A stretch of 64,000 nucleotides of DNA from DAIDKA01 sp963726995 (GTDB lineage: Bacteria; Pseudomonadota; Gammaproteobacteria; Steroidobacterales; Steroidobacteraceae). The notes beneath the pieces were generated by a model that worked only from the letters and a program-made list of their open reading frames with translations, had not been told where the DNA came from and did not search any database. The position numbers and the translations under genes are program-made. The DNA is taken from assembly GCA_963726995.1 (NCBI GenBank), contig CAVSEP010000004.1:620001-684000 (forward strand). The letters are read 5' to 3'. This document shows positions 9,541 to 17,131 of this stretch, in pieces. The first letter of the stretch is position 1; every line of letters begins with the position of its first letter.

Positions 9541-10702
9541 TCAGCTCGGGGGCTTGTCCTTCCGCGATGGGTCCGTGTGTTGTGGCGGCTGCGGTCGAAC
9601 ACCGCGATCTGCTCGCTGCGGCCCCGGCTGATCAGGGGGCTGCGGTCGAACACCGCGATCCGCTCGCTGCGGCCCCGGCTGATTAGGCGGCTGCGGTCGA
9701 ACACCCCGATCTGCTCGCTGCGGCCCCGGCTGATCAGGCGGCTGGGGTCGAACACTGCGATCTGCTCGCTGCGGCCCCAGCTGATCAGGCGGCGTGCGTC
9801 GAGCGCCGGTCGCCTCGCGTCGGTCGGGCGGGGTTGGCACGTGGCGTCGTTGATCACCGCCCGCCCGATTCGTCGACGGGGCTGCCGGGCGGTGCTCGGC
9901 CCCCGGAGGATGGTCCGAGGGCGTTGGCGCGGTGCGCGCGCGCGGATTGGGGCCTGGCGTCAGGGGCCGTTGCGGAGCGGGTGGGCGACGACTGGGCTCT
10001 CGCACGGGCGCCGGCGGGGAACCCCAAAGCCGGCGGTTCTCGGATTCGCGCGGGCGGTAACCATAATCCCGATCACGTAACGACTGCTGCTGTTCCCGTG
10101 GGGGATAATGATCGCGTGGATAGGCGCGTTGGTAGTCTGGAAGCGGTGCACGCGGAGGCAGCGAACGCCCGTCCCACCGATTCCAGTCACGGTGGCGTTG
10201 CTCCCAGTCACGGCCCCAGTGCTCGCCCCAGCGTGGCGGTGCTTGGCGATTCCAGCCGAAGAAATATGCCGGGGGTCGTCGGTAGTAATGCACTGGAACG
10301 CGCAAAATGAAGTATCGGGACGTCCTCGGGCTCCACGAGCTCCCACGGACCGTTATACCACTCGCTCGCATACCAGCGATCACCCGCATAGAGCCAAAAC
10401 AGGCCGTCGTAGAAGAAGAAATTCGCGTCAAGTTCAGAGGCATAGTAGACAGGGTAACCTGGCACCTGGACCAGCCTCGGGTAGACTGGAATATCGATTC
10501 CAATGCTCACGCCCGGCACGGTGAATCGAAGTCCAACCTGCGCCGTGGCGACGCTTCCGAATCCGATGAACAGCACCAAAGTGACAAGCATCCGCAACGC
10601 CTTGGAACACCGACTCGCCGAGCGTGCAACGGTGGCCGCCGTGCACGGAGGAACGCCGCCGCACGGGTCCCTGAAGCCTATGGAGTCTTGATTCATTCGC
10701 AT
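9541..10702 (-). CDS. exported envelope protein with Pro/Arg/Gln-rich repeat tail, frameshifted
   Basis: Two overlapping frames form one gene. The first supplies a signal-peptide region (MLVTLVLFIGFGSVATAQ) and a conserved domain (VPGVSIGIDIPVYPRLVQVPG, then YDGLFWLYAGDRWYASEWYNGPWELVEPEDVP). After a one-base shift near 10314-10320 the second frame continues YFILRVPVHYYRRPPAYFFGW, with RWGEHWGRDWEQR and a long disordered tail. Uncharacterised proteobacterial proteins have the same uninterrupted order (a Trp/Tyr-rich domain, then FILRVPV.YYR), so one extra base explains the break. The tail ends in four 17-residue repeats. It is probably a secreted or periplasmic structural protein; function unknown. 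Confidence 0.65.
9587..9790. repeat. tandem repeat, 4 x 51 bp, coding for a Pro/Arg/Gln repeat
   Basis: Four contiguous 51-bp units start at 9587, 9638, 9689 and 9740. They differ by only a few bases. On the minus strand each encodes a 17-residue unit close to PPDQPGPQRADRGVRPQ. The period is a multiple of three, so copy-number change would keep the frame. Confidence 0.9.
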
Positions 10703-10875
10703 AACCTTGGCGCCTCTTCAATCATTTCCAAGCAAGCGAGTACTCAAAAGTGAGAATGGTATGGAAGCGTGCGTGCGGCAATCCGTAGAATCACTTAAGC
10801 ACGTCATGCGCGCAAGAGATCCATTGCGGCCGATGGATCCGGCAGCCTGCGATAGCCATCCGGTCAGTTGGCGGC

Positions 10876-12090
10876 CTATGACCCCACGCCTTGCAGCGGA
10901 TTCACGGCAACGCGCGCCTGGTCACGCAGAGCATCGCTCGGGTAGACGACGACGCGCTCACCCTCATTGAGTCCATCCAGCACTTCGGCATCGCGGTCAT
11001 TGCGATGGCCGATCCTCACCGGCACCTGACGGGCGCGGTGGTCCGGGCCTATCAGATACACCAACCAGCGCTCGCCGGACCGAAAGAGCGCGCCGGTGGG
11101 AACGGTCAACGCGTTCTGCGCTTGGTACACCTGGATCTGTGCATCCAGTCGATAGCCCTCACCCAGCGTATTCCAGTCCTTGCCGGGCGAGGCGATGTCC
11201 ACCAGGACGTTGACGCGTTGCTCTTCGACACCCAGCGCTGACACCTTGGTGAAGCCCCAGGGTTCGATGCGCCGCACGCGGCCGCTCAAGGGTGCTGAAC
11301 CACCCCAGTTAACGAGGCGCACGGCCTCCCCCGCGCTCACCAGAGGCGCCTCGGTCGTGGGCAGCTCGATCAAGACCTCCAAATTCATGGGATCCCCGAG
11401 TTCGAGAAGGGGTGCGCCGACACTTACCGGGCCCGCGCTCTTCTGTTGTACGCGCAGCACGCGCCCGGCAATGGGCGCGACCACCGCCCATACTCCGCCA
11501 CCGCCCACGCCGGGAGCCCGGGCGCGGGCCAACGCCGCCACCGCGATGTCTATGTCGTGTAGCGCAACGTGAGCTTCGGACCGGGAGGATTCCAGTTCCT
11601 GAGTGGCCATGGCCAGAGTGAGCTCGTCCGTCTCGAGCTTGGCCGCAGCAACCAGGTGGCTCGTCGCCAGTTGTCGGCTGCGCTCCGCTTCACGACGCGC
11701 CTGCGTCACGGCGATCGTGCTGTGGGCGACGCGCGCATCCGCGGCTTCCTTGGCGGCGCGCGCCGCCTCAACGCGACGACGCAACTCCAGCTCGGTGCGA
11801 TTGTCCAGCAGCGCCGGCAGTACTGGATGCAGACGAGCGAGCAACGCGCCACTCTCCACATCATCCCCCTCGCGCAGCGTAATGCGCTCCAATTCACCGT
11901 TGAGCGGCGCGGTTACCGCATAGTGATCCCGAATACGGGTCCTGGCCTGCTCGTCGACCGTCTGTTCAAAGGGGGCACGCCGCACGGTCGCCGTCTCCAC
12001 CGCGATCGGTGCGGGAATGAGCGCCCAGCCCAGCAATGCACTCAGGAGAAGTACGGCAATGACGATCCACACTACTTGGCGGCGGCTCAT
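10876..12090 (-). CDS. HlyD/MacA-type membrane fusion protein of an ABC exporter
   Basis: A 404-residue periplasmic adaptor with one N-terminal membrane anchor (VVWIVIAVLLLSALLGWAL). It then has a barrel-sandwich half (VTAPLNGELERITLREGDDVESGALLARL), a long alpha-helical hairpin (about 95-190) and the second half of the lipoyl-like domain (VVAPIAGRVLRVQQKSAGPVSVGAPLLELGD). The C-terminal beta-barrel and membrane-proximal domains end the protein. Such adaptors bridge an inner-membrane ABC transporter to an outer-membrane channel. It is the third gene after the ATPase and the FtsX-type permease, starting 4 nt beyond the permease stop. No outer-membrane partner is adjacent. Confidence 0.88.
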   Translation of the reverse strand: MSRRQVVWIVIAVLLLSALLGWALIPAPIAVETATVRRAPFEQTVDEQARTRIRDHYAVTAPLNGELERITLREGDDVESGALLARLHPVLPALLDNRTELELRRRVEAARAAKEAADARVAHSTIAVTQARREAERSRQLATSHLVAAAKLETDELTLAMATQELESSRSEAHVALHDIDIAVAALARARAPGVGGGGVWAVVAPIAGRVLRVQQKSAGPVSVGAPLLELGDPMNLEVLIELPTTEAPLVSAGEAVRLVNWGGSAPLSGRVRRIEPWGFTKVSALGVEEQRVNVLVDIASPGKDWNTLGEGYRLDAQIQVYQAQNALTVPTGALFRSGERWLVYLIGPDHRARQVPVRIGHRNDRDAEVLDGLNEGERVVVYPSDALRDQARVAVNPLQGVGS

Positions 12091-12093
12091 GAT

Positions 12094-13361
12094 CTACTCC
12101 CGTGTCTTCAAAGCACCGACCAGATCAAGCCCATCGCTCCGGCGCCGTACAATCAGGGCACTCAACAGTCCCGAGGCCAGGATCTCGCCAATAGAGATCA
12201 CATAGGTCTTGGGCGCAATGATGACCGGAATGCGGAACGTATCGCTGTGCATCGCGTCGGTCAGGTATAACGCGAGCCCGCACCCGAGCCACAGCCCAAG
12301 CGGAATTCCCACTATCACTTCCACGGCGAGCTCGCCGAGCAGGAAACTGGAGACCTCGCCACGGCTGAACCCCAGCACCCGCAGGCTGGCGAGCTCCCAG
12401 GCGCGCTCGGCGAGGACGATGCGCGCGCTGTTATAGACGACACCCACGGCAATGGTTGCCGCGACACGGCAATGGTTGCCGCGAAGATGGTGAAGATGGA
12501 GGTGAAGACCAGGACGTTGCGCGCCGAGGTCCCGCGAAAGCTCTGCAGCGAATTGGTCTTGATCGCAATCGTGGCGATGCCGGGTGTTCGCTTGATTTGG
12601 ACGAAGAGCCGGCCGCTATTCTTAGGATCCAGCCGAATGTCCATCGCGGAGATCGCATCCGCCTCCCCCATGAAGTGATTGAGGGCGGTGCGATTCATGT
12701 ACCCGACCAGCGCGAAGAGATCCTTGACAACCCCCTCCACGCGCACATCGCGCTGGATGCGACTGCCCTCGAGCGCTTCAACATGCACGAAGTCACCCGC
12801 ACGCACATTCAACCGCTCCGCCAGGCGACTGGACAGCAGGGGGCCGAAAGGCGGAATCTCTACCGGCCACCCGGCCTCATCCAGGGTTCGGCGCAGCGTG
12901 GATCCCGCGTTCAGTCCTAACACGGCCGTGCGATAGACCTGAGGGCCGGCGCGAAGCTGCACGGCAACACTGCGGTACGGCTCGGCTTGCATCACGCCCG
13001 GCAGGCGGTTCAGGCGCGGTCCATCGCCGAGCGGGATGCCCACCAGGCGCGCAATTAACGGCTCCGCCACGCCCTCGACCATTAACTGGCTCGAGGCCGC
13101 CACGTTGGCCTCCGCGTCCACCACGCCGGGAACGCCCGCCACCTGTCGCAGTACCGACTCCGGGGCGCGCTTCAGGTCGACGAACACGTGCGCAAAGCGC
13201 GCGGTCTCATAGAACGTGTCCCTGGCGCGCTGCAGCGCATGGTAGGTGCCCAGGCTGCCGAAGAATCCGCCGGTGGCCGAGGCAACCACCAGCGCGATTG
13301 TCAGTACCTGCCCCTTCATGCCGACCAGGTCCCGACCAAGCTTACGTTGCAGCATGCTCAC
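12094..13361 (-). pseudogene. FtsX/MacB-type ABC transporter permease interrupted by a 20-bp tandem duplication
   Basis: A permease with an N-terminal helix (GQVLTIALVVASATGGFFGSL), a large periplasmic MacB-like domain (about residues 45-270), and an FtsX core split between two frames. Frame one ends FTSIFTIFAATIAV before turning to junk. Frame two continues GVVYNSARIVLAERAWELASLRVLGFSRGEV through two more helices. The break falls on a perfect 20-bp direct duplication; deleting one copy restores ...FAATIAVGVVYNSAR... exactly, giving about 415 residues. The gene overlaps the ATPase stop by a few bases (GTG start, or ATG two codons later). If the duplication is real the exporter is inactive. 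Confidence 0.85.
12445..12484. repeat. perfect 20-bp tandem duplication inside the ABC permease gene
   Basis: The unit CACGGCAATGGTTGCCGCGA occurs twice in direct contact. Its length is not a multiple of three, so it shifts the permease frame. Removing either copy restores a normal FtsX-family sequence. Confidence 0.93.
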
Positions 13362-14086
13362 CAGGTGAGTTCCGCCGGGCGCAGCTTGGCAGCATTGCGC
13401 TCCTCCGAGGCGATCTTACCGTCCATCAAGTGCAAGACCCGATCCGCCATGCGTCCGATCACGACGTTGTGTGTAATCACAACGGTAGTGGTGCCCAGTT
13501 CGGCGTTGATGCGTACGATTGCCTCCAGCACCAGCCGGCCGGTCTCGTGATCGAGGGCACCGGTGGGCTCATCACACAGCAGCAGTTCGGGTCGTTTGAC
13601 GATGGCGCGTGCAATCGCCACACGCTGCTGTTCGCCGCCGGAGAGTTGGGAAGGAAAATGATCGAGGCGAGATGATAGTCCGACCCAGTCGAGCGCCTCC
13701 TCGGGGCGCATCGGTGCAACGGCAATCTCCGTCACCAGCGCCACGTTCTCACGCACCGTGAGGCTTGGAATCAGGTTATAGAACTGAAACACGAAACCGA
13801 CGTGATCGCGCCGGTACCGGGTGAGCTGCGCTTCCGAGGCGTGGCTCAAATCATGATCACGCCAAAGCGCTGTGCCACGGGTGGGCGTGTCGAGGCCGCC
13901 CAAGATATTTAGCAGGGTGGACTTGCCGCTCCCGGAGGGCCCCAGGAGGACCACAAACTCTCCCCAATTGATGTCCAGGTCCACACCGTTCAGCGCGTGC
14001 ACCACGACCTCGCCCATTACATAGTCTTTGCCGAGTCCGCGGGCGGTGAGGACCAGCCGCGGTCTAGAGGGGACGTTGCTGTTCAT
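13358..14086 (-). CDS. ABC exporter ATP-binding protein (MacB/LolD-like)
   Basis: A 242-residue nucleotide-binding domain with Walker A (GPSGSGKST), Q-loop (FVFQFYNLIPSLTVRENV), ABC signature (LSGGEQQRVAIARA), Walker B (LLLCDEPTGALD) and the H-loop (VVITHN). This order matches MacB/LolD-type subunits that partner FtsX-like permeases. The ATG before SNVPSRPRLVLTARGLGKDYVMG was chosen; the longer frame upstream has no family similarity. Its stop overlaps the permease start. It is first in the ATPase-permease-adaptor operon, with a small exported protein gene immediately upstream. Confidence 0.92.
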   Translation of the reverse strand: MNSNVPSRPRLVLTARGLGKDYVMGEVVVHALNGVDLDINWGEFVVLLGPSGSGKSTLLNILGGLDTPTRGTALWRDHDLSHASEAQLTRYRRDHVGFVFQFYNLIPSLTVRENVALVTEIAVAPMRPEEALDWVGLSSRLDHFPSQLSGGEQQRVAIARAIVKRPELLLCDEPTGALDHETGRLVLEAIVRINAELGTTTVVITHNVVIGRMADRVLHLMDGKIASEERNAAKLRPAELTW

Positions 14087-14163
14087 TGATAGCGAACTCC
14101 AAGCACGACTTTCAGGCCAGTGCCGCAGATGTCCGGCGTAGGCAATAGCCCGAGTATTGCGCG

Positions 14164-14478
14164 CTACTTGTACTTTGGAGCGCCCGCCGGAGGTCCCTTC
14201 ATCCTGCGATGCGGCGCGCCCATGCCCATCACCACGCAGCTCTGATCGACCGTCAGTTGCTGACAGGCCTTCATCATGTCGAAGCGACAAGTCTCAATTG
14301 ATTGATCGGACCGCAAACACGTGGCCATCTGCTGGTGAAGATCGGCGATCTTTGCGCGCATATCCTTGGACGGTTCTGCCGATGTGGCCGACCCCCCAAC
14401 CGCATGGACGGAGACACAATTCATCAACAAGGTGACAACACCCCCCAGTGGTCCACGGGTTCGCTTGCGTTCCAGCAT
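14164..14478 (-). CDS. small exported protein of unknown function (104 aa)
   Basis: Not recognised. From the chosen ATG it has a basic start and a hydrophobic stretch (GGVVTLLMNCVSVHAVGG) consistent with a signal peptide. A short helical domain follows (KDMRAKIADLHQQMATCLRSD), with cysteines spaced CLRSDQSIETC and CQQLTVDQSC, and a Gly/Pro/Lys-rich end. A GGAG-like site lies 11 nt upstream; an in-frame ATG 13 codons earlier is an alternative. It precedes the ABC exporter operon in the same direction by about 80 nt and may belong to it, perhaps as a periplasmic accessory protein. Confidence 0.5.
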   Translation of the reverse strand: MLERKRTRGPLGGVVTLLMNCVSVHAVGGSATSAEPSKDMRAKIADLHQQMATCLRSDQSIETCRFDMMKACQQLTVDQSCVVMGMGAPHRRMKGPPAGAPKYK

Positions 14479-14856
14479 ATTCACATACTCCGACTCAAGA
14501 ATGGGTGTCCTGCCCATGAACTATCAATCCGACGCGGGCCGGCGTCTGTACGGAAACCTACCTATAGCTGCGGAGCGCGCGGGACCGCGCCACGCGAATG
14601 GTCCCGCTGCAAATCACAGGTCCTGATGGGTGTGCGGATTGAAAGGCCTTTCGCGCACTGCTGGTGACTTCGCGGTATACACACGGCTGTGCGCACCTGC
14701 CAGGCCTCGCGCTTGTAACGCCCCACTGGGCAGAGGGAGTGGCCCCGCGCAGATCGTCCTGGCGGGGCGCAATGGCGCGGGCACCACTACCTTCTTCGAG
14801 CTGTAATTCCATGAGCTGCATTTGGAACGCCTCAGGCTCCGCCTCGTCAAATGCCG
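14479..14856. other. intergenic stretch without a supported gene
   Basis: It lies between the end of the doc-like toxin gene and the start of the small exported protein gene, both on the minus strand. Open frames here lack ribosome sites and similarity. It probably carries the promoter for the ABC exporter operon. Confidence 0.35.
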
Positions 14857-15276
14857 TCACCGCGTGTACAGCAGCGCTGAGCGGTTCCACAGCTTTCGGC
14901 TCGCGGGTTCCTCGACGATCGATTGCAACCGGGGCACCAAGTGTTCCACATCGAACGTTTGCTGCTCCATCAGCGTGATTAGGTAGTCGTAGATCGCCTG
15001 GGTTCCCGCGATGATCGTGTGGTCATTGTTTCGCAAAGCCACATCGACGACGGCGAACGCCACCCGCCTATTACCGTCGAGGAACGGGTGGTTCAGAAGG
15101 AGACCTTCTAGCAGCGCGGCCGGCTCGCGACTGAGCGCGTTGAAGGACCCGGTCTGCGGCCGATGCAAGGCGAACTCGAGAGCCCCGGCTTCGCGCACGC
15201 CGGAGGAACCGCCATATTGCTCGATCAGCTGCTGATGGAAGAAGAGCGCATCAGCGGCGGTGAGGTACTGCGTCAC
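14857..15276 (-). CDS. doc: Doc/Fic-fold toxin of a type II toxin-antitoxin pair
   Basis: A 139-residue death-on-curing family protein. It begins with the family's MTQYLTAADALFFHQQLIEQYGG, then RPQTGSF, and contains the Fic-like active motif HPFLDGNRRVAF with the phosphate-binding Asp-Gly-Asn-Arg-Arg core. Doc kinases phosphorylate EF-Tu and stop translation; activity of this copy is inferred from the intact motif. It starts with GTG overlapping the antitoxin TGA (GTGA), the usual translational coupling. The C-terminus (about residues 115-139) is less typical of Doc proteins. Confidence 0.85.
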   Translation of the reverse strand: MTQYLTAADALFFHQQLIEQYGGSSGVREAGALEFALHRPQTGSFNALSREPAALLEGLLLNHPFLDGNRRVAFAVVDVALRNNDHTIIAGTQAIYDYLITLMEQQTFDVEHLVPRLQSIVEEPASRKLWNRSALLYTR

Positions 15277-15500
15277 CTGGCCAACGAGCGATACAACTCA
15301 TCACGCTCCTTCAGACTGTCCTGAAAGGCCTCCAAGACGTGCCGGCGTGGGGCCTGCTGATGCTTGTGAGCCAGATACTCACGCATGGCCTCGCCCAGCA
15401 CGGCCCGGAACTGACGACCCTCACCAGTGGCAATCTCTTGAAGCCCCTCGATAACCTTCGGATCCGGCTGGGAGGAAAACTTGCGTAAAGTGCTCATCAT
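15273..15500 (-). CDS. antitoxin partner of the Doc toxin (ribbon-helix-helix-like)
   Basis: A 75-residue protein immediately upstream of, and overlapping, the toxin gene. The N-terminal half (MSTLRKFSSQPDPKVIEGLQEIATGEGRQ..AVLGEAMREYL) has the length and pattern of a small DNA-binding domain of the ribbon-helix-helix type. The C-terminal half (RRHVLEAFQDSLKERDELYRSLA) is a charged helix suited to wrapping the toxin. It does not look like the classical Phd antitoxin. A 7-bp inverted repeat lies 7 nt upstream of the ATG and may be its operator. Role assigned mainly from position. Confidence 0.75.
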   Translation of the reverse strand: MMSTLRKFSSQPDPKVIEGLQEIATGEGRQFRAVLGEAMREYLAHKHQQAPRRHVLEAFQDSLKERDELYRSLAR

Positions 15501-15507
15501 TCAACTC

Positions 15508-15525
15508 ATCAAGATCACTCTTGAT
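15508..15525. promoter_or_regulatory. inverted repeat upstream of the toxin-antitoxin operon
   Basis: ATCAAGA-TCAC-TCTTGAT is a perfect 7-bp inverted repeat with a 4-bp spacer, directly upstream of the antitoxin start. TA operons are usually autorepressed at such palindromes, so this is a candidate operator. Confidence 0.5.
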
Positions 15526-15536
15526 GTAGTGGGTAT

Positions 15537-16178
15537 GTGCACGCAATTCCGACGGGTAATTCCTGGACGTGGATCCACTCCGTCAACATAGCGACCAACG
15601 TCGAGACGCTCAGTACGGGTGGCACTCAAGGCGTGGTGTTTGGCGGCAGTCACGCCCGGCTACAGCCTGGTACCCAGTTCCTTTTCACCTCCGATCACTA
15701 TTCATCCGCCGGCAGCTTGACCAAATGGGATGTGTCCGCCGGGGCGGCTACCTATGTTTACGACTATTCCCTGAGCTCCAGCCCGGCTTGCGGTAACCTC
15801 TGGTTTGCGGATGGCGGCGGCACCGTGTATTCCGCTTGTGCCTCCATCTTTTCGATATTGGATCTGCAGCCCACTGGCGCGCCGACCCTTGGCGAGCTGC
15901 CGATTGGCCGAGTCAACCTTTATGCGGCCGGGAATATGGAGGCCCTCGGCTATTCTTTGGCGTCGGTCGACGAGTCCGACAACGCACAGGAGGTTCTCGC
16001 AGTTGAATCCCGCCAGATCGCCAGCGATTTCTCCTTGGAGCCCGCCGGCTGCCTGACGGAAGTGGATACCTACGACGGCGCCTCGTTTGCAGCAACAGGA
16101 CAATACTCCTTGCCAAACGTCACGGTGGCGGGCCAGTCGTATCTGCAACGCGTCCCTGTTTGCGTTTCACAGCAGTAA
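15537..16178 (+). CDS. probable fragment of a beta-propeller-like surface protein
   Basis: A 213-residue frame starting with GTG. It has no signal peptide and begins mid-domain. Repeated patterns (ATNVETLSTGGTQG, KWDVSAGAATYVYDYS, CGNLWFADGGGTVYSAC, ASIFSILDLQPTGAPTLGELP, YTVxx-like strands) resemble blades of secreted beta-propeller proteins. The lack of a start region and a poor ribosome site suggest the 5' part of the gene is missing. It may thus be a remnant rather than a working gene. It lies just outside the leader that opens chemosensory module 1. Confidence 0.4.
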   Translation: MHAIPTGNSWTWIHSVNIATNVETLSTGGTQGVVFGGSHARLQPGTQFLFTSDHYSSAGSLTKWDVSAGAATYVYDYSLSSSPACGNLWFADGGGTVYSACASIFSILDLQPTGAPTLGELPIGRVNLYAAGNMEALGYSLASVDESDNAQEVLAVESRQIASDFSLEPAGCLTEVDTYDGASFAATGQYSLPNVTVAGQSYLQRVPVCVSQQ

Positions 16179-16443
16179 CGGAAAGCATCGCATGGTCCTG
16201 GGCACGCTATTCGGCGACGCTAGCACCCCCTCCCAGTTCTATCTCAGCAGTTTCTAGTAAGGCCAGTTCGGCTCGCTGCGCTGCGGTCAGCTGCGGGCCG
16301 CTCCGTCCACCCGAGTCCCTCTATATAGAGGAGTAATGGGTCTATCGAAGCCCATTCGCGCCCAAAGTCCCGCACCGATCACGCGTTTGCCATAAGGACA
16401 ATGGAGCGCGACGGCTCCGTCTGCGGCGAAAGCGTGCGGCCTT
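16179..16443. other. intergenic region ahead of module 1, with a 14-bp palindrome
   Basis: No gene seen. It contains the perfect palindrome CCTCTATATAGAGG at 16318-16331 and the string GTTTGCCATAAG near 16383, which recurs ahead of the second leader near 25552. Promoters for module 1 probably lie here, but no standard -35/-10 pair stands out. Confidence 0.4.
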
Positions 16444-17092
16444 TTCTTGAACTGTCTCTCACAGCCTGGGCGAATTTGCGCGTCCATGTCACATACGAAG
16501 CCGCACCGGGGCTTTACGATCCCCTTGCACTGATCGCAATGCCTCGCCCCCTAAGAGCGTCGAGGCTTAGTCAGTGCCGAGTGTTCGCACTCGCAGCCGC
16601 CGCCATCCCCCCGCGGCAGGCACTTCCCCTGGGCCCATCCCCCGCCTGGTATCACTCACTGGCTTTGCCTGGAGATGTTTGCCATGCGCCCTGCCCTCTA
16701 TCATCGCGACTCCCGTTACCCGGCCGTTTTGGCCGGTGCCTCGCCCGCGCCGATCGGCATTACCGCGCAGATTTCGAGCTGGTACGCCAATTCGCCGCCG
16801 TATTTCGCTGTCCGGATCGCCGAGGCAGCATTCAACGTGCTCCGGCGCCCGGCGCTGTCCGTGATGCCATCGCGCACCAGGATGTCCAGTTGTGGCTGAA
16901 GCCAACGCTTCTCAGCCCAATGTCCATGACGCAGCAGTCCTGCTGCTGTCGCTGGGCGAACAGGCCGCCGCCAATGTTCTTAAGCACCTTGGCCCCAAGG
17001 ACATTCAGCGCGTCGGTGCCGCCATGTCCGCCGTGGGTCCGCTCACGGTTGATCAGGTCTCCAGCACGCTTTCCACATTTCTCAATGAGGTC
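16444..17092 (+). repeat. long direct repeat, copy A (leader + FliF-tail-like ORF + fliG 5' end)
   Basis: Aligned to copy B (25588-26236) at a constant offset of 9,144 bp with no net gaps. The first 240 bp are non-coding and about 91 % identical by hand count. They share inverted repeats, including a CGAGTG-(TTCG)-CACTCG hairpin at 16578-16593 and GGGGC...GCCCC around TTGC...GCAA. The middle (micro-ORF) is strongly diverged but keeps its length, and the fliG part is about 85 % identical in protein. Homology ends inside fliG, where module 1 continues with an MCP gene. Confidence 0.88.
16684..16899 (+). CDS. degenerate FliF-tail-like micro-ORF (71 aa), module 1 copy
   Basis: The same length as the micro-ORF of copy B, starting at the same ATG (GGAG 9 nt upstream) and ending with a TGA that overlaps the next start by 8 nt. 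The first nine residues (MRPALYHRD) match. After that, similarity to the partner is low, and the Asp-Pro...Trp pattern of the FliF C-terminal tail is missing here. It is open but has probably lost its FliG-binding function. Whether it is translated is unknown. Confidence 0.4.
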   Translation: MRPALYHRDSRYPAVLAGASPAPIGITAQISSWYANSPPYFAVRIAEAAFNVLRRPALSVMPSRTRMSSCG

Positions 17093-17131
17093 CGGACCCA
17101 GGGGTCCTTCGGTGCGAATCATGGCCGCTAG
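16892..17131 (+). CDS. truncated FliG, N-terminal (FliF-binding) domain only
   Basis: 79 residues beginning with GTG. Residues 1-67 match the full FliG of module 2 with about ten substitutions (PNVHDAAVLLLSLGEQAAANVLKHLGPKDIQRVGAAMSAVGPLT). The remaining twelve are unrelated, and the frame ends in a TAG overlapping the start of the downstream MCP. The retained piece is the FliG N-domain, which in flagella binds the FliF tail. The middle, FliM-binding and torque domains are absent. The unbroken frame hints that it is still translated, but a decaying remnant is equally possible. Confidence 0.6.
   Translation: MAEANASQPNVHDAAVLLLSLGEQAAANVLKHLGPKDIQRVGAAMSAVGPLTVDQVSSTLSTFLNEVRTQGSFGANHGR

Noticed and set aside
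9343..10080. Long Arg/Leu-rich plus-strand frame over the 51-bp repeats
   Set aside because: It is a shadow of the minus-strand repeat protein. Its repeat is simply the antisense reading.
14558..14890. Minus-strand 110-residue frame downstream of doc
   Set aside because: It overlaps the toxin gene in another frame, with no ribosome site and no recognisable motif.
16383..16396. GCCATAA as a possible sigma-28 -10 element ahead of both modules
   Set aside because: No TAAA-type -35 lies at the right distance in either copy, and the match is short.
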